64,000 bases of DNA, from the NCBI GenBank assembly GCA_947579605.1, contig OX388312.1, positions 20,111,313 through 20,175,312 of the forward strand, given 5' to 3'. Position numbers and translations under genes: made by a program. Positions 20,279 to 30,500 of this stretch are shown in pieces (positions within the stretch are counted from its first letter, which is position 1; each line of letters starts with the position of its first letter). The notes beneath the pieces were generated by a model. The model made no database searches. It saw only the letters and a program-made list of their open reading frames with translations, and was not told the origin of the DNA. This DNA comes from Athripsodes cinereus (lineage: Eukaryota; Arthropoda; Insecta; Trichoptera; Leptoceridae).

Positions 20279-22861
20279 TATATATATATATATATACATA
20301 CATACATACATCTTCTTCCCCTTGTCCTAGTTGGGTCGGGGGCCCATTGCGCCTAGGTACTTCCTCCAGAGATCCCTGTCCACTGCTGCTTCCAGGACCT
20401 CTGGCCACTCCAAACCAAACCTTTCAACACACAAGTTTGACACCTGCCCTTGCCAGCTTCTTCTAGGACGGCCTACCGGTCTTCTGCCCTCTCCCACAGC
20501 CTCCAAAGATCTAAGTGGTAGTCTGTCTTCTGGCATGCGGAGAACGTGACCCAGCCATCGCAACTGCGACCTCTCTATATGCAGGAGTACCGGTTCTACC
20601 TTGAGAGCCTCACGAACATACGTATTCCTTATACGGTCTCTCAATGACACACCAGCCACTCCCCTGAGGAACCGCATTTCTGCTGCCTGTAACCTTGATC
20701 TCACGTTCTCTGTGAGCATCCAAATCTGGTGTCCATATGTGAGGATAGGGCGGTATATTGTCTTAAATATGGCCATTTTCGTCCGTTGGGTCAGCTCGGA
20801 TTTACGTATTATCGGGTTTTTAAGCGCTTTCAGCACATTTCCTGCCGACACAATCCTCTTGTCTATGCACGCTGTTTGTCGACCATCTGCTGAGAACTCC
20901 ACTCCCAGGTATTTGAATGTCGAGATCTGTTTGAGTTGGGCCCCGTTCACATGTACCGCACACTGCACTTCTTCTCGGCTTATAACCATTACTTCCGATT
21001 TAGTTGTGCTTATACTCATGCCAGCTCTATTTGCAACCGACTCGAAACTACTCAACCATTCCTGCATACCACTCTGAGATGAAGTTAGTCTTACTATATC
21101 GTCAGCAAACAACAGTGTTTTCAGATTCACATTACCCACTGTTATTTGATCAGGAGTTTCGCTCTTTCTGTTCATCCAATCCATATATATCGTGAAAAGA
21201 ATCGGGGACAGCGGACAGCCCTGCCTCAAGCCTATACCAATGGGGAATTCTTCTGTTAGACTCTCACAAGCCCTCACTCTACTCATGCAGTCAACGTACA
21301 AAGATTTTATCGACGACAACAGGTTACCTCTTACTTCATATGTTTCTAGTACTTGCCATAGATTTTCACGAGGTACCGTGTCGTATGCTTTTTCTAAATC
21401 GATAAAACTTGCGTACACAGGCTTGTCATATTCCCAACACTTTTGAGAAAGTTGGCACAATGTAAAAAGGTGATCAACAACGCCTCTACCTTGTCGAAAC
21501 CCACACTGTTCCTCTTGTATGCGGGATTCTACTCTACTACGACACTTTTTGTCGAGAATTTTTGCGTATAATTTTCCCGGTTGACTCAACAACGTGATTC
21601 CCCTGTAATTGGAGCACTCCTTCTGATCACCTTTCTTAAATAAAGGGATAATAATTCCTTCTCTCCAACTCTTGGGTACTACACCACGGTCCCAGGCTAT
21701 ACAAAAAATTCTATGCAACCACATGACTCCCTCAGTGCTTAGGTATTTGAGTACGTCTGATCTCACTTCATCCATTCCCGCTGCTTTGCCCCATTTCAGC
21801 CTTTTGATTGCTTGGGTGACCTCCTCAAGAGTTATTATCTCATCATCAGACTCATCATAGTTTGGTAGCACTACCTCAACCAGATTGCCGCCTTGTTGGC
21901 TTACCTCTGGATTCAGTAACTTGCTAAAATATTGTTTCCATCTCTCCAAAACTTGACTGTCCTCTCTAAGAATAACGCCAGATTCACTCTTGATAATCTT
22001 TGTTGGATTATTGTCACCCATCCTCATACGTTTGACCGTCTGCCAGAATTTCTTGTCAGAGTTGTGGTAGTCATTTTCTAGCTTCCTTCCAAATTCTTCC
22101 CAGGCTTTTTGTTTCTCTTCTTTAATAACTTTCCTGGCTAAGTTCCTTGCCTCGACATACCTACTCCTAGTCTGAACATTAGAGTCACACAGCCATATTC
22201 GAAACAAATATTTCTTCTCTTTGACCGCTGCTTTCACTCTGCCATTCCACCATGGAGTTCTCTGACTTTTATTCCCCTTGTACACATTTATTTTGCCACA
22301 CAGGTTTTCAGCCGTATTCAACAATGTCTGTTGGTACATATTCCACTCTGCCTCTATGTCACCCCCTTCTGTAGGTAGGTTAGAGAATGCCTCACCTATT
22401 TTTCTGTTAAACTCGCCTCTCACATTCTCATCTGACAGCTTTTCCCACCGTATTCTGCTTTGATGGGGTCTCCTGGTACGCGAAACAGGAGTTACACTAC
22501 TCACTTTACATTCACATATCACTAAATAATGATCTGTTGCAATTTCCGCCCCCCTGTAAACCCGCACATCACATATATACTTTTTAAGGCTCGGTGAAGT
22601 CAAAACGAGATCGATTTGCGAGCTTCTCACTCCATTAGGCTGTTGCCATGTTATCTTATGTATCTCCTTATGTTGGAACATTGTATTACATACAGATAAG
22701 CAATATGAAGCACAGAAATCCAAGAGTAGAGTACCTTGTCGATTTATACTTGGCCTTCCGAATTTGCCTATAATACCGCTCCATGTATCGGTATCATTCC
22801 CTACATGCGCATTGAAATCACCTAATATTAGTATTTTATCATTCGGCGGTATTTCAGACAA
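20279..22861 (-). mobile_element. LINE-Y insertion with (ATGT)n/(TA)n tail
   Basis: Minus-strand element with a single long ORF ending at 20327 and a 3' tail of (ATGT)n then (TA)n, seen on the plus strand as TATATATA then ACATACATACATACA (20279-20311). Its truncated 5' end at 22861 abuts the (TA)n tail of LINE-X, so it most likely landed in that tail. No separate duplication can be read within the TA repeats. Confidence 0.85.
20327..22861 (-). CDS. LINE-Y ORF: partial APE endonuclease plus reverse transcriptase
   Basis: 844 codons without a stop or frameshift. Residues 14-21 are GDFNAHVG and the later block SSQIDLVLTS with TDHYLV marks the C-terminal half of an AP-type endonuclease; the N-terminal half with the first metal ligands is missing, so the upstream edge is a truncation, not a true start. 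RT motifs follow: CSNYRGITLLSQPGKLYAKI, EEQCGFRQGRGVVDHL, ASFIDLEKAYDTVPRENLW, GLRQGCPLSPILFTIYMD, and catalytic FADD near residue 583. The C-terminus has RSQLRWLGHVLRMPEDRLP and RRPVGRPRRSWQGQV. It resembles RTE/Rex3-like ORFs; clade not proven. Best-preserved RT in the window. Confidence 0.9.
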   Translation of the reverse strand: MSEIPPNDKILILGDFNAHVGNDTDTWSGIIGKFGRPSINRQGTLLLDFCASYCLSVCNTMFQHKEIHKITWQQPNGVRSSQIDLVLTSPSLKKYICDVRVYRGAEIATDHYLVICECKVSSVTPVSRTRRPHQSRIRWEKLSDENVRGEFNRKIGEAFSNLPTEGGDIEAEWNMYQQTLLNTAENLCGKINVYKGNKSQRTPWWNGRVKAAVKEKKYLFRIWLCDSNVQTRSRYVEARNLARKVIKEEKQKAWEEFGRKLENDYHNSDKKFWQTVKRMRMGDNNPTKIIKSESGVILREDSQVLERWKQYFSKLLNPEVSQQGGNLVEVVLPNYDESDDEIITLEEVTQAIKRLKWGKAAGMDEVRSDVLKYLSTEGVMWLHRIFCIAWDRGVVPKSWREGIIIPLFKKGDQKECSNYRGITLLSQPGKLYAKILDKKCRSRVESRIQEEQCGFRQGRGVVDHLFTLCQLSQKCWEYDKPVYASFIDLEKAYDTVPRENLWQVLETYEVRGNLLSSIKSLYVDCMSRVRACESLTEEFPIGIGLRQGCPLSPILFTIYMDWMNRKSETPDQITVGNVNLKTLLFADDIVRLTSSQSGMQEWLSSFESVANRAGMSISTTKSEVMVISREEVQCAVHVNGAQLKQISTFKYLGVEFSADGRQTACIDKRIVSAGNVLKALKNPIIRKSELTQRTKMAIFKTIYRPILTYGHQIWMLTENVRSRLQAAEMRFLRGVAGVSLRDRIRNTYVREALKVEPVLLHIERSQLRWLGHVLRMPEDRLPLRSLEAVGEGRRPVGRPRRSWQGQVSNLCVERFGLEWPEVLEAAVDRDLWRKYLGAMGPRPN

Positions 22862-22869
22862 TATATATA

Positions 22870-22900
<31 letters not shown>

Positions 22901-22979
22901 ATGAGTTATATGTATATATATACATATAACTCATTATATATATATATAATGAGTTATATGTATATTATATATATATATA
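22862..22979. repeat. (TA)n tract with palindromic ATGAGTTATATG units
   Basis: The tract repeats TAATGAGTTATATG and its reverse complement CATATAACTCATTA around TA runs, forming a near-perfect palindrome at about 22900-22937. On the minus strand it continues the LINE-X 3' end (…GTAACTCATTATA), so it looks like an expanded, partly inverted LINE-X tail. Confidence 0.8.
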
Positions 22980-23392
22980 ATGAGTTACAATCCATTGGAT
23001 TGGTCTGCAACGAGTTTGGTTTTTCTTCTCCATTCGTCTCTGTTCTCCGCCAGTCTTTTCAGCTCTACGTATGAGCCACAGTTCATATCACTCTTCAGTT
23101 GGTCCATATATGCGTCTCTTGGTCGGCCTCTGGCATTTGTCCCCTCGGTCTTACCCTCCGCGATGGCTATGAGTAGTCCTGGGTGCCTGATGTTGTGGCC
23201 AATCCAGTTAGCTCGTTGTTGGCTGATTCTCTTAAGGAGTTGCCTTTTTTTCGCCTACCCTGGTTAATACTTCTTCGTTTTCGACGTGCTCCGACCAATG
23301 GATCTTAAGCATGCGTCTGTAGCACCACATTTCAAAGGCCGCCAACCGTCCGCTTTCACTCTTGTTGATGGTCCATGTCTCACAACCATAAA
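22980..23392 (-). pseudogene. LINE-X 3' fragment (first insertion into the host element)
   Basis: Reverse complement of the last ~410 bp of the LINE at 48555-49990: YGCETWTI at the truncated 5' edge (CAACCATA, 23383-23390), RRMLKIHWSEHVENEEV, ANWIGHNIRHPGLL and VADQSNGL at the end. A run of seven T (about 23245) against six A in the intact copy shifts the frame. Together with its tail it is framed by the 12-bp duplication GTTTAAATGATA. Confidence 0.88.
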
Positions 23393-23416
23393 GTTTAAAT
23401 GATAGCCATTATGAAT
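23393..23416. repeat. Right-hand duplications closing the nest
   Basis: GTTTAAATGATA (23393-23404) closes the LINE-X/LINE-Y insertion, GCC completes the host element, and ATTATGAAT (23408-23416) is the right target duplication of the host element. Confidence 0.85.
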
Positions 23417-24660
23417 TGTGTTAATTTTTACTACATACTTCTTGGACTATTGTTACTTTCTTTCCTAATGAACATTTACTAAATAGAGTACTTCTGAAAA
23501 TGTTCATTAGTGTCGACTTATTGTACTCTTGAAAGTCTTCGTAAGTGGGGACGATTTTTTTTATTTTAAACAATATAAAGTGAAAAGATAACACTAACAT
23601 TTTTTTGAATGTTTAATTTAATTTCTGAAATCGGAAAATGATTATCTAAATATGCATGTATTTTTGTACATTTGACTACCCTCTAATTTCAATATCATTG
23701 TAACTTTATTGACTTGCGTCGTTTGAAAGAACATTTCGAATAATTAAATGATAATGACATCTTAAACATCTTTTTTTTTCAACTTAATAACGCCATTAAG
23801 ACTCATTGGATTTCAGAATCACTTTTATTTACTATTATGTACTACGAGCTAGATTCAACGCATAGAGGGAGTCTTATAGAATAAAATAATATTTTACGAT
23901 TTGTCGAGCCCATAAAGAGATACTAAATAAAAAAAAATGTCGTAAAAAGAAAACTTTTTCTTCTGTATGAAAGATAAAATGATATTTTAACGTCCTTAGA
24001 ACTTCCCGAATGATGATAATTTAGAAAACGAAATAAAAGATTTTTAAACTCTCCGGAAAAATAACGTCATTTCAAAATGGAACCATTTCATAATACTATA
24101 ACATTTACATGTGTATATATGTCATAAGTATAGGAGGTGTCATAAACGAAAATGTGAAAATATTGTAAACAACTTACGTACGAGTAATATGAACTGAAGT
24201 AAGGAATTGATGTACGCTATTAAATTCATATTTACTACTTGATTGTACCCGTGAGTTACATGTAATAAAATGTCAATAAAAATTTAAAGTCTTTTACTCT
24301 AGCATAAAAATACTGTGGTATGTATGTATTCGATATAATGTAATAGAATAGCAGCATATTTATCATACACAATATAATTTTTTGTCGGCATTTGTGTGCC
24401 TACAAGGTAAAAATATTGTATATATGTACAATACAATATGAAATAAATTGTATGACTGGTAACTGTTTAATCATATCATTGGTTTGATTATTATGAATCA
24501 GATGTTGGTAGATTCTATTCAAGTTCATTTGTCAATAAATAAGACATTATACATAAAAAAAATATTTCCCGTTAGTTGGTGTTCTATGATATGTTAGTAT
24601 AGCATTAAGGCATCTATAAACTTATGATTTCAAAATATAGTTAGGTATGAATTTAGATAA
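23417..24660. other. AT-rich stretch, no gene seen
   Basis: No coding frame, element or shared repeat was recognised. Confidence 0.5.
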
Positions 24661-24661
24661 A

Positions 24662-25075
24662 AAAAAATATTAAACATACTAATGTGTTAATTTATTAATT
24701 ATCTTACAATAATGGACAAGTTTTATTGTCTCTAATATTGATTTACTTGAAGTGAATTTTTTTTATTACTTCATTTTAATTAATCATGAAATCAACAATT
24801 GACGAACAAATCTACTACTAATGGTCCACCATCACGGCATATTAACATGTAAGAATCTATATAAAAAGTAAGAATCTAAATAAAAAACAATATTTAACAT
24901 ACTAATATATTTATTTATTAATTATCTTAAAATAATGGACAAGTTTTATTGTTTAGAATATTGATTTACTTGAAGTGAAATTTTTTTATTACTTCATTTT
25001 AATTAATCATGAAATCAACAATTGACGAACAAATCTACTACTAATGGTCCACCATCACGGCATATAAACATGCAA
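24662..25075. repeat. Tandem duplication with a 223-bp offset
   Basis: The block holding AATAATGGACAAGTTTTATT, TGATTTACTTGAAGTGAA and AATCAACAATTGACGAACAA plus the R 3' end recurs with an offset of 223 bp (24711 against 24934). The two units differ by scattered substitutions. The duplication includes the extreme 3' end of an R element (ACCATCACGGCATAT), so it postdates that insertion. Confidence 0.85.
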
Positions 25076-25548
25076 GCTGTCATTTCCGTGCGAACTAAAA
25101 AACAAGATATTGAAGATGGGTGGCGGACCTCATTTCTGAATTTAAGGTATAAAATATACTTGTTATAACACTTCTATGATTAGTTTTAGAATGGCATATT
25201 TTCTCCTCTCATTATGTGACCAAAATATGAAGTTTTATGGAGCTTGATTGTCGTGATCAATTCTCTATGAACATTTGTTCTACGTGATCATAGAAGGGCA
25301 GATTGAGGGCCGTAGAGGGGTTGGAAGAAGGCGGCTTTTCTGGTTCCAGAACATTAAGGAGTGGACCGGGATGAGAGGTGTGGATGAGCTGTTACGTGCT
25401 GTCCGGAACAGGAAGGATTTCTCCCAAGTGGTCGTCAACGTCGGGGAGACCCGAAAAGACACGTAGAAAAGAAGAAGAATAACACTTGTTCTACAGGATA
25501 CTCAAACATCTACGGAAATGATTGGAAACCAATTTTTGCCGGGTGCTC
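25048..25548 (-). mobile_element. Retroposon R copy split by a LINE
   Basis: R pieces 25048-25173 and 25479-25548 lie on either side of the LINE at 25174-25478. The copy starts (plus strand) ACCATCACGGCATAT and ends TGCCGGGTGCTCCATGG. About 40 bp near the 3' end are missing relative to the 44788 copy, and many substitutions are present, so it is older than the 32913 and 44788 copies. Confidence 0.75.
25174..25478 (+). mobile_element. 5'-truncated LINE 3' end inserted in R
   Basis: Bounded by ATAACACTT (25165-25173 and 25479-25487). The coding part, about 25275-25466, reads IIEGQIEGRRGVGRRRLFWF, then NIKEWTGMRGVDELLRAV and a C-terminal GETRKDT before the stop, as in RTE/BovB-type ORF ends. 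The tail is GAAAAGAAGAAGAA. The antisense open frame at 25280-25462 is a shadow. Confidence 0.82.
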
Positions 25549-25559
25549 CATGGAGCGCG

Positions 25560-26205
25560 ACAAATCACTTTCAGTTTATTGTGATACTCAATATTGCTAT
25601 CGTACAATATGCTTAAATTTCTTATTTGTTCCATGCAACTTGTTTCTTCAGACAGTTAAGACTATTCATGAAGTGAAGTTATAAATTATTTAACATCAGC
25701 TTGTTTCAACCACGTTCAGTTTTATATTTCATTAAGATCCATGAAAACGTAGCTTTTATGACTTGTTTTCAGTTTCAACACAATTTCAAAGTTTCGTTGC
25801 ACTTTGAATTCATATAAAAGAAAATGAATTAAACTGAAGATGGGTAAATAATTCAAAATGTCGTAGTCTGAGACATTATTTTAAATTTATCGACGTAAGT
25901 TTTTAATCGCAGAAACAGAAGAATGAGAATTCACATGAAAACGTCGCAGAAGCGAATGATTAACATAAAACATTAGGTGAAATTGCATTCAACAAGTTGA
26001 TTTAGTATGTGAAAGCAAACTGGGAACGAAATGTTCTATAATACCTACCTACTTTATAAAGTTTCTTATTCTTGAATATTACTTCAAATGAAAGGCCGCA
26101 CTGCTAATAGCAATATTATATATTTTAATAGATAATATGAATATAAAAATTATTTACAATTATTAAACGAATTAAAAAATTTAAACTTTTTTATACACAC
26201 TCGTC
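25560..26205. other. AT-rich stretch, no gene seen
   Basis: Nothing recognised between the R copy and the next SINE. Confidence 0.45.
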
Positions 26206-26390
26206 AGTAGTCTGGAGGTAGAGTCTCGGCCTCGTGAACAAGGGATCCGTGGTTCACGACACAAGCTTTTAGAAGCTTACTTCGAGCTTTTAGAAGCTAC
26301 TTGGTGTATAAGGTTGTATTTGGGTTTATAACAAAACCCAGATATATCTTTAAAAAAAATATTGTTTCATCTCTTAATGAGACGTTATCA
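26206..26390 (+). mobile_element. SINE-1 copy with B-box deletion
   Basis: Begins GTAGTCTGGAGGTAGAGTC like the complete copy at 62094, then jumps from GTGGTTC to ACGACACAAGC. About 25 bp, including most of the pol III B box, are lost. It also carries a duplicated AGCTTTTAGAAGCT block. The 3' end AAAACCCAGATATATC is followed by ATTGTTTCATCTCTTAATG, found inverted at about 29523-29556. Confidence 0.8.
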
Positions 26391-26494
26391 ATACTGTACT
26401 AATAAAAAAGTTATTTTTTTCTTTAATTGATTTAATATGGATGCACAAAAAATAACGGATTACATTGAAAAAAATTTACAATTATTTTGAGGGT

Positions 26495-26556
26495 TTATCT
26501 GCTGGCTACCCCACTTGTGGGATATGCCGTGATGGTATAGTAGTAGTAGTAGTAGT
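26495..26556 (+). repeat. R 3' end with (TAG)n tail
   Basis: CTGCTGGCTACCCCACTTGT, GGGATATGCCGTGATGG and TATAG followed by (TAG)n. Strongly 5'-truncated. The trinucleotide tail differs from the (TTAG)n and CATA tails of other copies and marks this side as the 3' end of R. Confidence 0.8.
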
Positions 26557-26629
26557 TGAGGGTATAAATATTTTAGGTATTACATTGCATGTGATTTTAA
26601 AATATAATTAAAACTTAATTGGTATAAAG

Positions 26630-26960
26630 TAGTGGTCACCAATCACCGGTCCGCAGATCGAGTAGTATCGGGCTGCGGATGGAATCAGAAGGTCAGCCCT
26701 TTTTTCTGATATTTAAAACTAAGTAAAGAAAATTTGTGAAATATCACAGGAAATCATAAAAATATGTTCAGTTCCTAAATTTTTTCGAAAATTTGGTGAA
26801 GGGGGAATTTAGTGTAAAGGAAGTTATGAAACTCTGGGAACCTAAGACCTTAAAAAGGTTCTCAATGATAAACAACCAACGTCTCCCCCTCAGCGGGCCA
26901 CGGTAAAATGGTTAAACGTTGAGAGGTCTGCGGAGATAAAAAGGTTGAAGACCTCTGGCT
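26630..26960. mobile_element. Decayed hAT-like short element
   Basis: The left end TAGTGGTCACCAATCACCGG and the right end AAAAGGTTGAAGACCTCTGG are imperfect inverted repeats of the CAGNGGTCNNCAACC type known from hAT MITEs, and both are flanked internally by TCCGCAGA/TCTGCGGA. No matching 8-bp duplication was found, so the limits are approximate. Confidence 0.45.
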
Positions 26961-27882
26961 AGTTTTTTCAAAGTATTGAGGTATTTTAAAAAAAATATCA
27001 AATACGTATATAATTCAGAGGGTAGTTATTATACTATTTAAATTCTAGAGATCTCCCTTGAGTGCCAAAGGATAAGTTGGTAAAGTAACTAACTATTATG
27101 AGGTCAAAGTCTTGTTTAGGTGGAATAGCTTTGCAAGGACAAATAATAGCGCGCAGTACAAGTCAATGGTCGAATAAATCAACGCTGAGGGTATCATTAT
27201 TTAAATTAGATGCATAAAAAGTCTACGAATGTCGTTGATTATAGTCGATATTAAATGTTTGAAACTTTAATATCAAGACTAAGTTATATTATTTTTTTTA
27301 CACGGTATTACTAACTGCATTCTTTTAGTGATGATAAAAAGTGATAATTTTTTTGTGAATAGAAACGTGTCTTTAAAGCTTTAACCCCTACTTTTAACTA
27401 TAAATATTCCGTGGTTTGTTCCAATATAAACATTACTGATAATATCGCTTTTGCTTATTTTTAATTAAAGGTAGTCGATAACTTGAACTGGGAACGACAA
27501 ATATCGAATTCGAATACCATTGTTGAGTTTCTTCGCTCTTATAATAAGTATTTTTTTAAAATTTTATTTTCTTTCACAAACAAACAGTTGATATGCCCGG
27601 TATAGTAGGTATTGTGCCGAAAAGTTATCATTAAAAATAATAATTGGTATTTAGAAAGTGGTACTGAAATACCGAAATAAACAATGCAGTTCATAAGAAT
27701 TTAGAATAACCCAACATTAAAAATATCCCAGCACTTAAAAGGTACCTGCATTTATTAATATTATTATTAGATATTGTTTGCTAATCTTTGTACCTACCTG
27801 TATTCACAATATTATCATTGTTTATATATATTTGTACCTGCATGGCAACAGGGGTAATAAAGAGAATAATATCAACAAAAGA
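26961..27882. other. AT-rich stretch, no gene seen
   Basis: Nothing recognised. Confidence 0.45.
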
Positions 27883-27960
27883 TTAAGGCGCATTCATTAT
27901 GTATCAACTTAAGGCGCATTCATTATGTATCAACTTAAGGCGCATTCATTATGTATCAAA
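27883..27960. repeat. Three tandem 26-bp units
   Basis: TTAAGGCGCATTCATTATGT followed by ATCAAC, repeated three times with only the last base altered. Confidence 0.9.
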
Positions 27961-28386
27961 TTATTTTATGAAGATTCTAGAATGTCTGCGTATTGTTATT
28001 ATTTAGTATCTGCTTGGTTGGATTTTTTTTATACCTACGCTTCGAGATATTGAGTGTCGATATCGGTGACATGTGTTAATTTATGTAAACGACTCTTTAG
28101 GTATGAATTTTAATTTTATTGTAACATAACGTAGTTTGAGTATTTAATTATCTACCTAAAGGGTTGTATTGTGCTATGTAATAGAATAAGGATTGTGTTA
28201 TTTTGTGTTGTGCGAAAAGACGCTTTGATAAAGAACAGTGATAAAGGACACAAGAAATATTGTTTTAAATATAATATCAGTGAAAGAGACGCTTTAATTA
28301 TTTACATGTGAATCAATTATTTATTATAAATCAGTGCACTGGACGCTTAACAATATCAAACTTATTTGTAAATATTTATTTCATCA
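27961..28386. other. AT-rich stretch, no gene seen
   Basis: Nothing recognised up to the abrupt rise in GC at 28387. Confidence 0.4.
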
Positions 28387-28926
28387 TGTACATAATTCCT
28401 GGAATGCAGACAAGGGTGCAGGTGTACTCGCAATACAATGGTACCTGCGTGAAGGCGTGTACTTGTATTTTCATTAGCCAATCACGGCGCTGCACAGAGA
28501 TGCATCACAGCGTAGGAGGGGTATATGACCAACCCCTCTCTACACCACTCAAGGAACAGCGGAGAAATGTCCTTGAAAGATCAGTTAGTCTCCTCCAGTC
28601 ATCGGTAGTGATCAGTGGTGAACAGTTATCATCAGCGAGTCGTAAACAGGCGTCCTTGGTATAAGGATCGCTCCTGCCATCACTGATCATCTGACCTTCA
28701 GAGAGACAAGGCTGTCTCTAGTCATTGGGCTTCAGTTGAGTCGAGATATTCTCCTCCTGAAGTTATGACGAGCCAACTCTGCACCTGTGTAGGCTGGTAA
28801 TTGCCTCCAGGAGCCTCGGACGTGGGACTTCGCCCTCCCAGCACTGCGCCAAGGGGCGCCTTCTGCAACTTGTTTGCCTCTAGGCATTTTCATGCCAGAG
28901 GCGCCCTCATCGTGGGATCCATTACA
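28387..28926. mobile_element. Candidate solo LTR
   Basis: A 540-bp island of clearly higher GC begins TGTACATAATTCC and ends GGATCCATTACA, so it has the TG...CA ends of LTRs. It is flanked by ATCA on both sides (28383-28386 and 28927-28930). GC rises and falls exactly at these edges. Inside are a CCAAT motif (about 28476), TATATGA (about 28522) and an ATCAGTT initiator-like site (about 28579). No primer-binding site, gag/pol or second LTR is near. A 4-bp duplication is short and could be chance. A 5'-UTR exon with promoter of a host gene is the alternative, helped by a GGTAAGC donor-like site at 29100. Confidence 0.5.
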
Positions 28927-29731
28927 ATCATCGCAAAGTGAAATTTAATTATTTTAAAAGTGCTACGTTTCCGTTTTTATTGAAATAATAATCAAGTGTG
29001 TTTTTTTATATTGGGATAATTACGTGTGCACAGACAATACGGGGTAGTGAGTAAGTCGTAGTATTGTGTTGCTGGTTAAACAAATGTGTTTGTAATAGTG
29101 GTAAGCAATTTTTATTTTGATTAAAATGTTTGTTTGAAATTTAAATTAGCCTTTTATACATTCGCTCATCTCTTTACAAATAACTTGTCGTCTCTTATTT
29201 ATATAGCCTCACTATATATTTAATTGAGACCATTTTATTTTTTTTATTGTTTTAACTCCTGGAGTGCTGTGAGTAGCCCAGTAGAGTCTCAGCCGCTGGC
29301 ATTATTGGTTAAATATTTATTTTATCCTCAACCAATACCATTCTTTCACCATCTCTCTCTCACCCCCCCATATCACAGTTATAACACAAATGACAATACA
29401 CAGACGAATCAATTACAATTAATAAACCAGCAAAGTTTGTAAAATTTGTAAAGACATTGCTTTAGGAATATATCAGTAAAAAGCAGGTGTTAAAAAAACA
29501 TTATGTATGTATTCTTTAAAATTGATAATGTCTCATTAAGAGACGAAGCAATATTGTCTACAATAATACAATAAAATATAAAATTTATACATTTAAAAAG
29601 TAAACCACTCTACCACTACCATCAACGACTGAGTCTCTTATTTTTTAATGGACACGTGGTGGACAAATCACATGTTTATTACACGCAGTTAGCTATTCCA
29701 CTCGTATGTATGTGTATGTCGAATGATTTAT

Positions 29732-29815
29732 TTGGCGCCGTTTAATGGAGCATCCATCTCAAGAGCACGGTAAACTAGGCTGGAAAAGCGATGTCTTCAA
29801 TTTGTCCCTGTTTGT
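29732..29815 (-). repeat. L2/CR1-like LINE end, decayed
   Basis: The reverse complement runs ACAAATTGAAGACATCGCTT to CATTAAACGGCGCCAAAT and matches the end of the 785-1095 copy (KLKTLLF... through the GGCGCC block). Confidence 0.6.
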
Positions 29816-30389
29816 TATTTTTTTTCAAAGATGAATAATTGTTGATAAAAAAAATATTCAAAACATTTTTTTTTTATCTGATAACTTATATAAGAGGATT
29901 AAATAGAACACTTAATGGGAGATTATAACAAAAAAGTGTATAAAACATTAAAAAAACATAAAGAGTGTTGTCACAGACAGGAAAAACTTGAAATTGAAAA
30001 ATAAAGTACATTTTTGCTCAGTGTATTTAACGGTGTTAAAGTAAAAAATAGGGTTTATTTTCTTTGGCCAAGGATACTTATTATGAGATAATTTATAAAA
30101 CATATTTAAGCCACTTTGCTAGAGCACCTTTCACGTGTTTGATCCAAATTATGGATTATACATCCTTGTAATATAATGTTTATTTGTCAATCTTTCATAA
30201 TTTGAATATAAGACATACATGTATACACATCAAACTCCATAATAATTGATATTGGAATTGAAATTACTCATGTTTTCCATTTGTGTTTTTAAGGTTTAGT
30301 TAATGTTTCTATTTTTTAGTTAATGTAAGTATTCGTCGATTTAAATTATTTCCATCAATTTAATTCTGTGATGAGGATGATCTAAGGAT

Positions 30390-30500
30390 GGCTAATTACA
30401 AGGCGATATGTCTCTTCATACTTACTAGAGTGGTAAGGTTCGGTCCCGGAAAACAAGCAACTTCTTTTAATTTATCTTACTTCGGCACCTTCCACGGTAA
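30390..30500 (+). repeat. Possible tRNA-derived SINE fragment
   Basis: GGATGGCTAATTACAAGG resembles a pol III A box, and GGTTCGGTCCC about 45 bp downstream resembles a B box with one change. No second copy exists in the window and no tail was seen. Confidence 0.35.

Larger units (their letters stand above)
17652..23407. mobile_element. Interrupted copy of an unclassified ~0.8-kb DNA-type element
   Basis: The pieces 17652-18083, 19980-20278 and 23405-23407 align in order with the uninterrupted copy at 45892-46675. Both copies start GGGA(T/A)CTAATT, end GATAGCC and have a 9-bp (or 8-bp) direct repeat. The element has no ORF of note and carries many subterminal CAGCAGAATTATTATTTGA-type motifs, inverted at the other end (TTTGCTGGACAAATTAT, TTCTGCTGAACA). 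Duplication length would fit a Mutator-like or hAT-like element, but end homology is weak. It is the host of all LINE insertions between 18084 and 23392. Confidence 0.85.

Noticed and set aside
22980..23267. Plus-strand 95-codon frame
   Set aside because: Antisense shadow of the LINE-X 3' end, also seen opposite the 48555-49970 LINE.
26622..26968. Target duplication for the hAT-like element at 26630-26960
   Set aside because: The 8-bp sequences adjoining the possible ends (GTATAAAG and GTTTTTTC) do not match, so the boundaries remain approximate.
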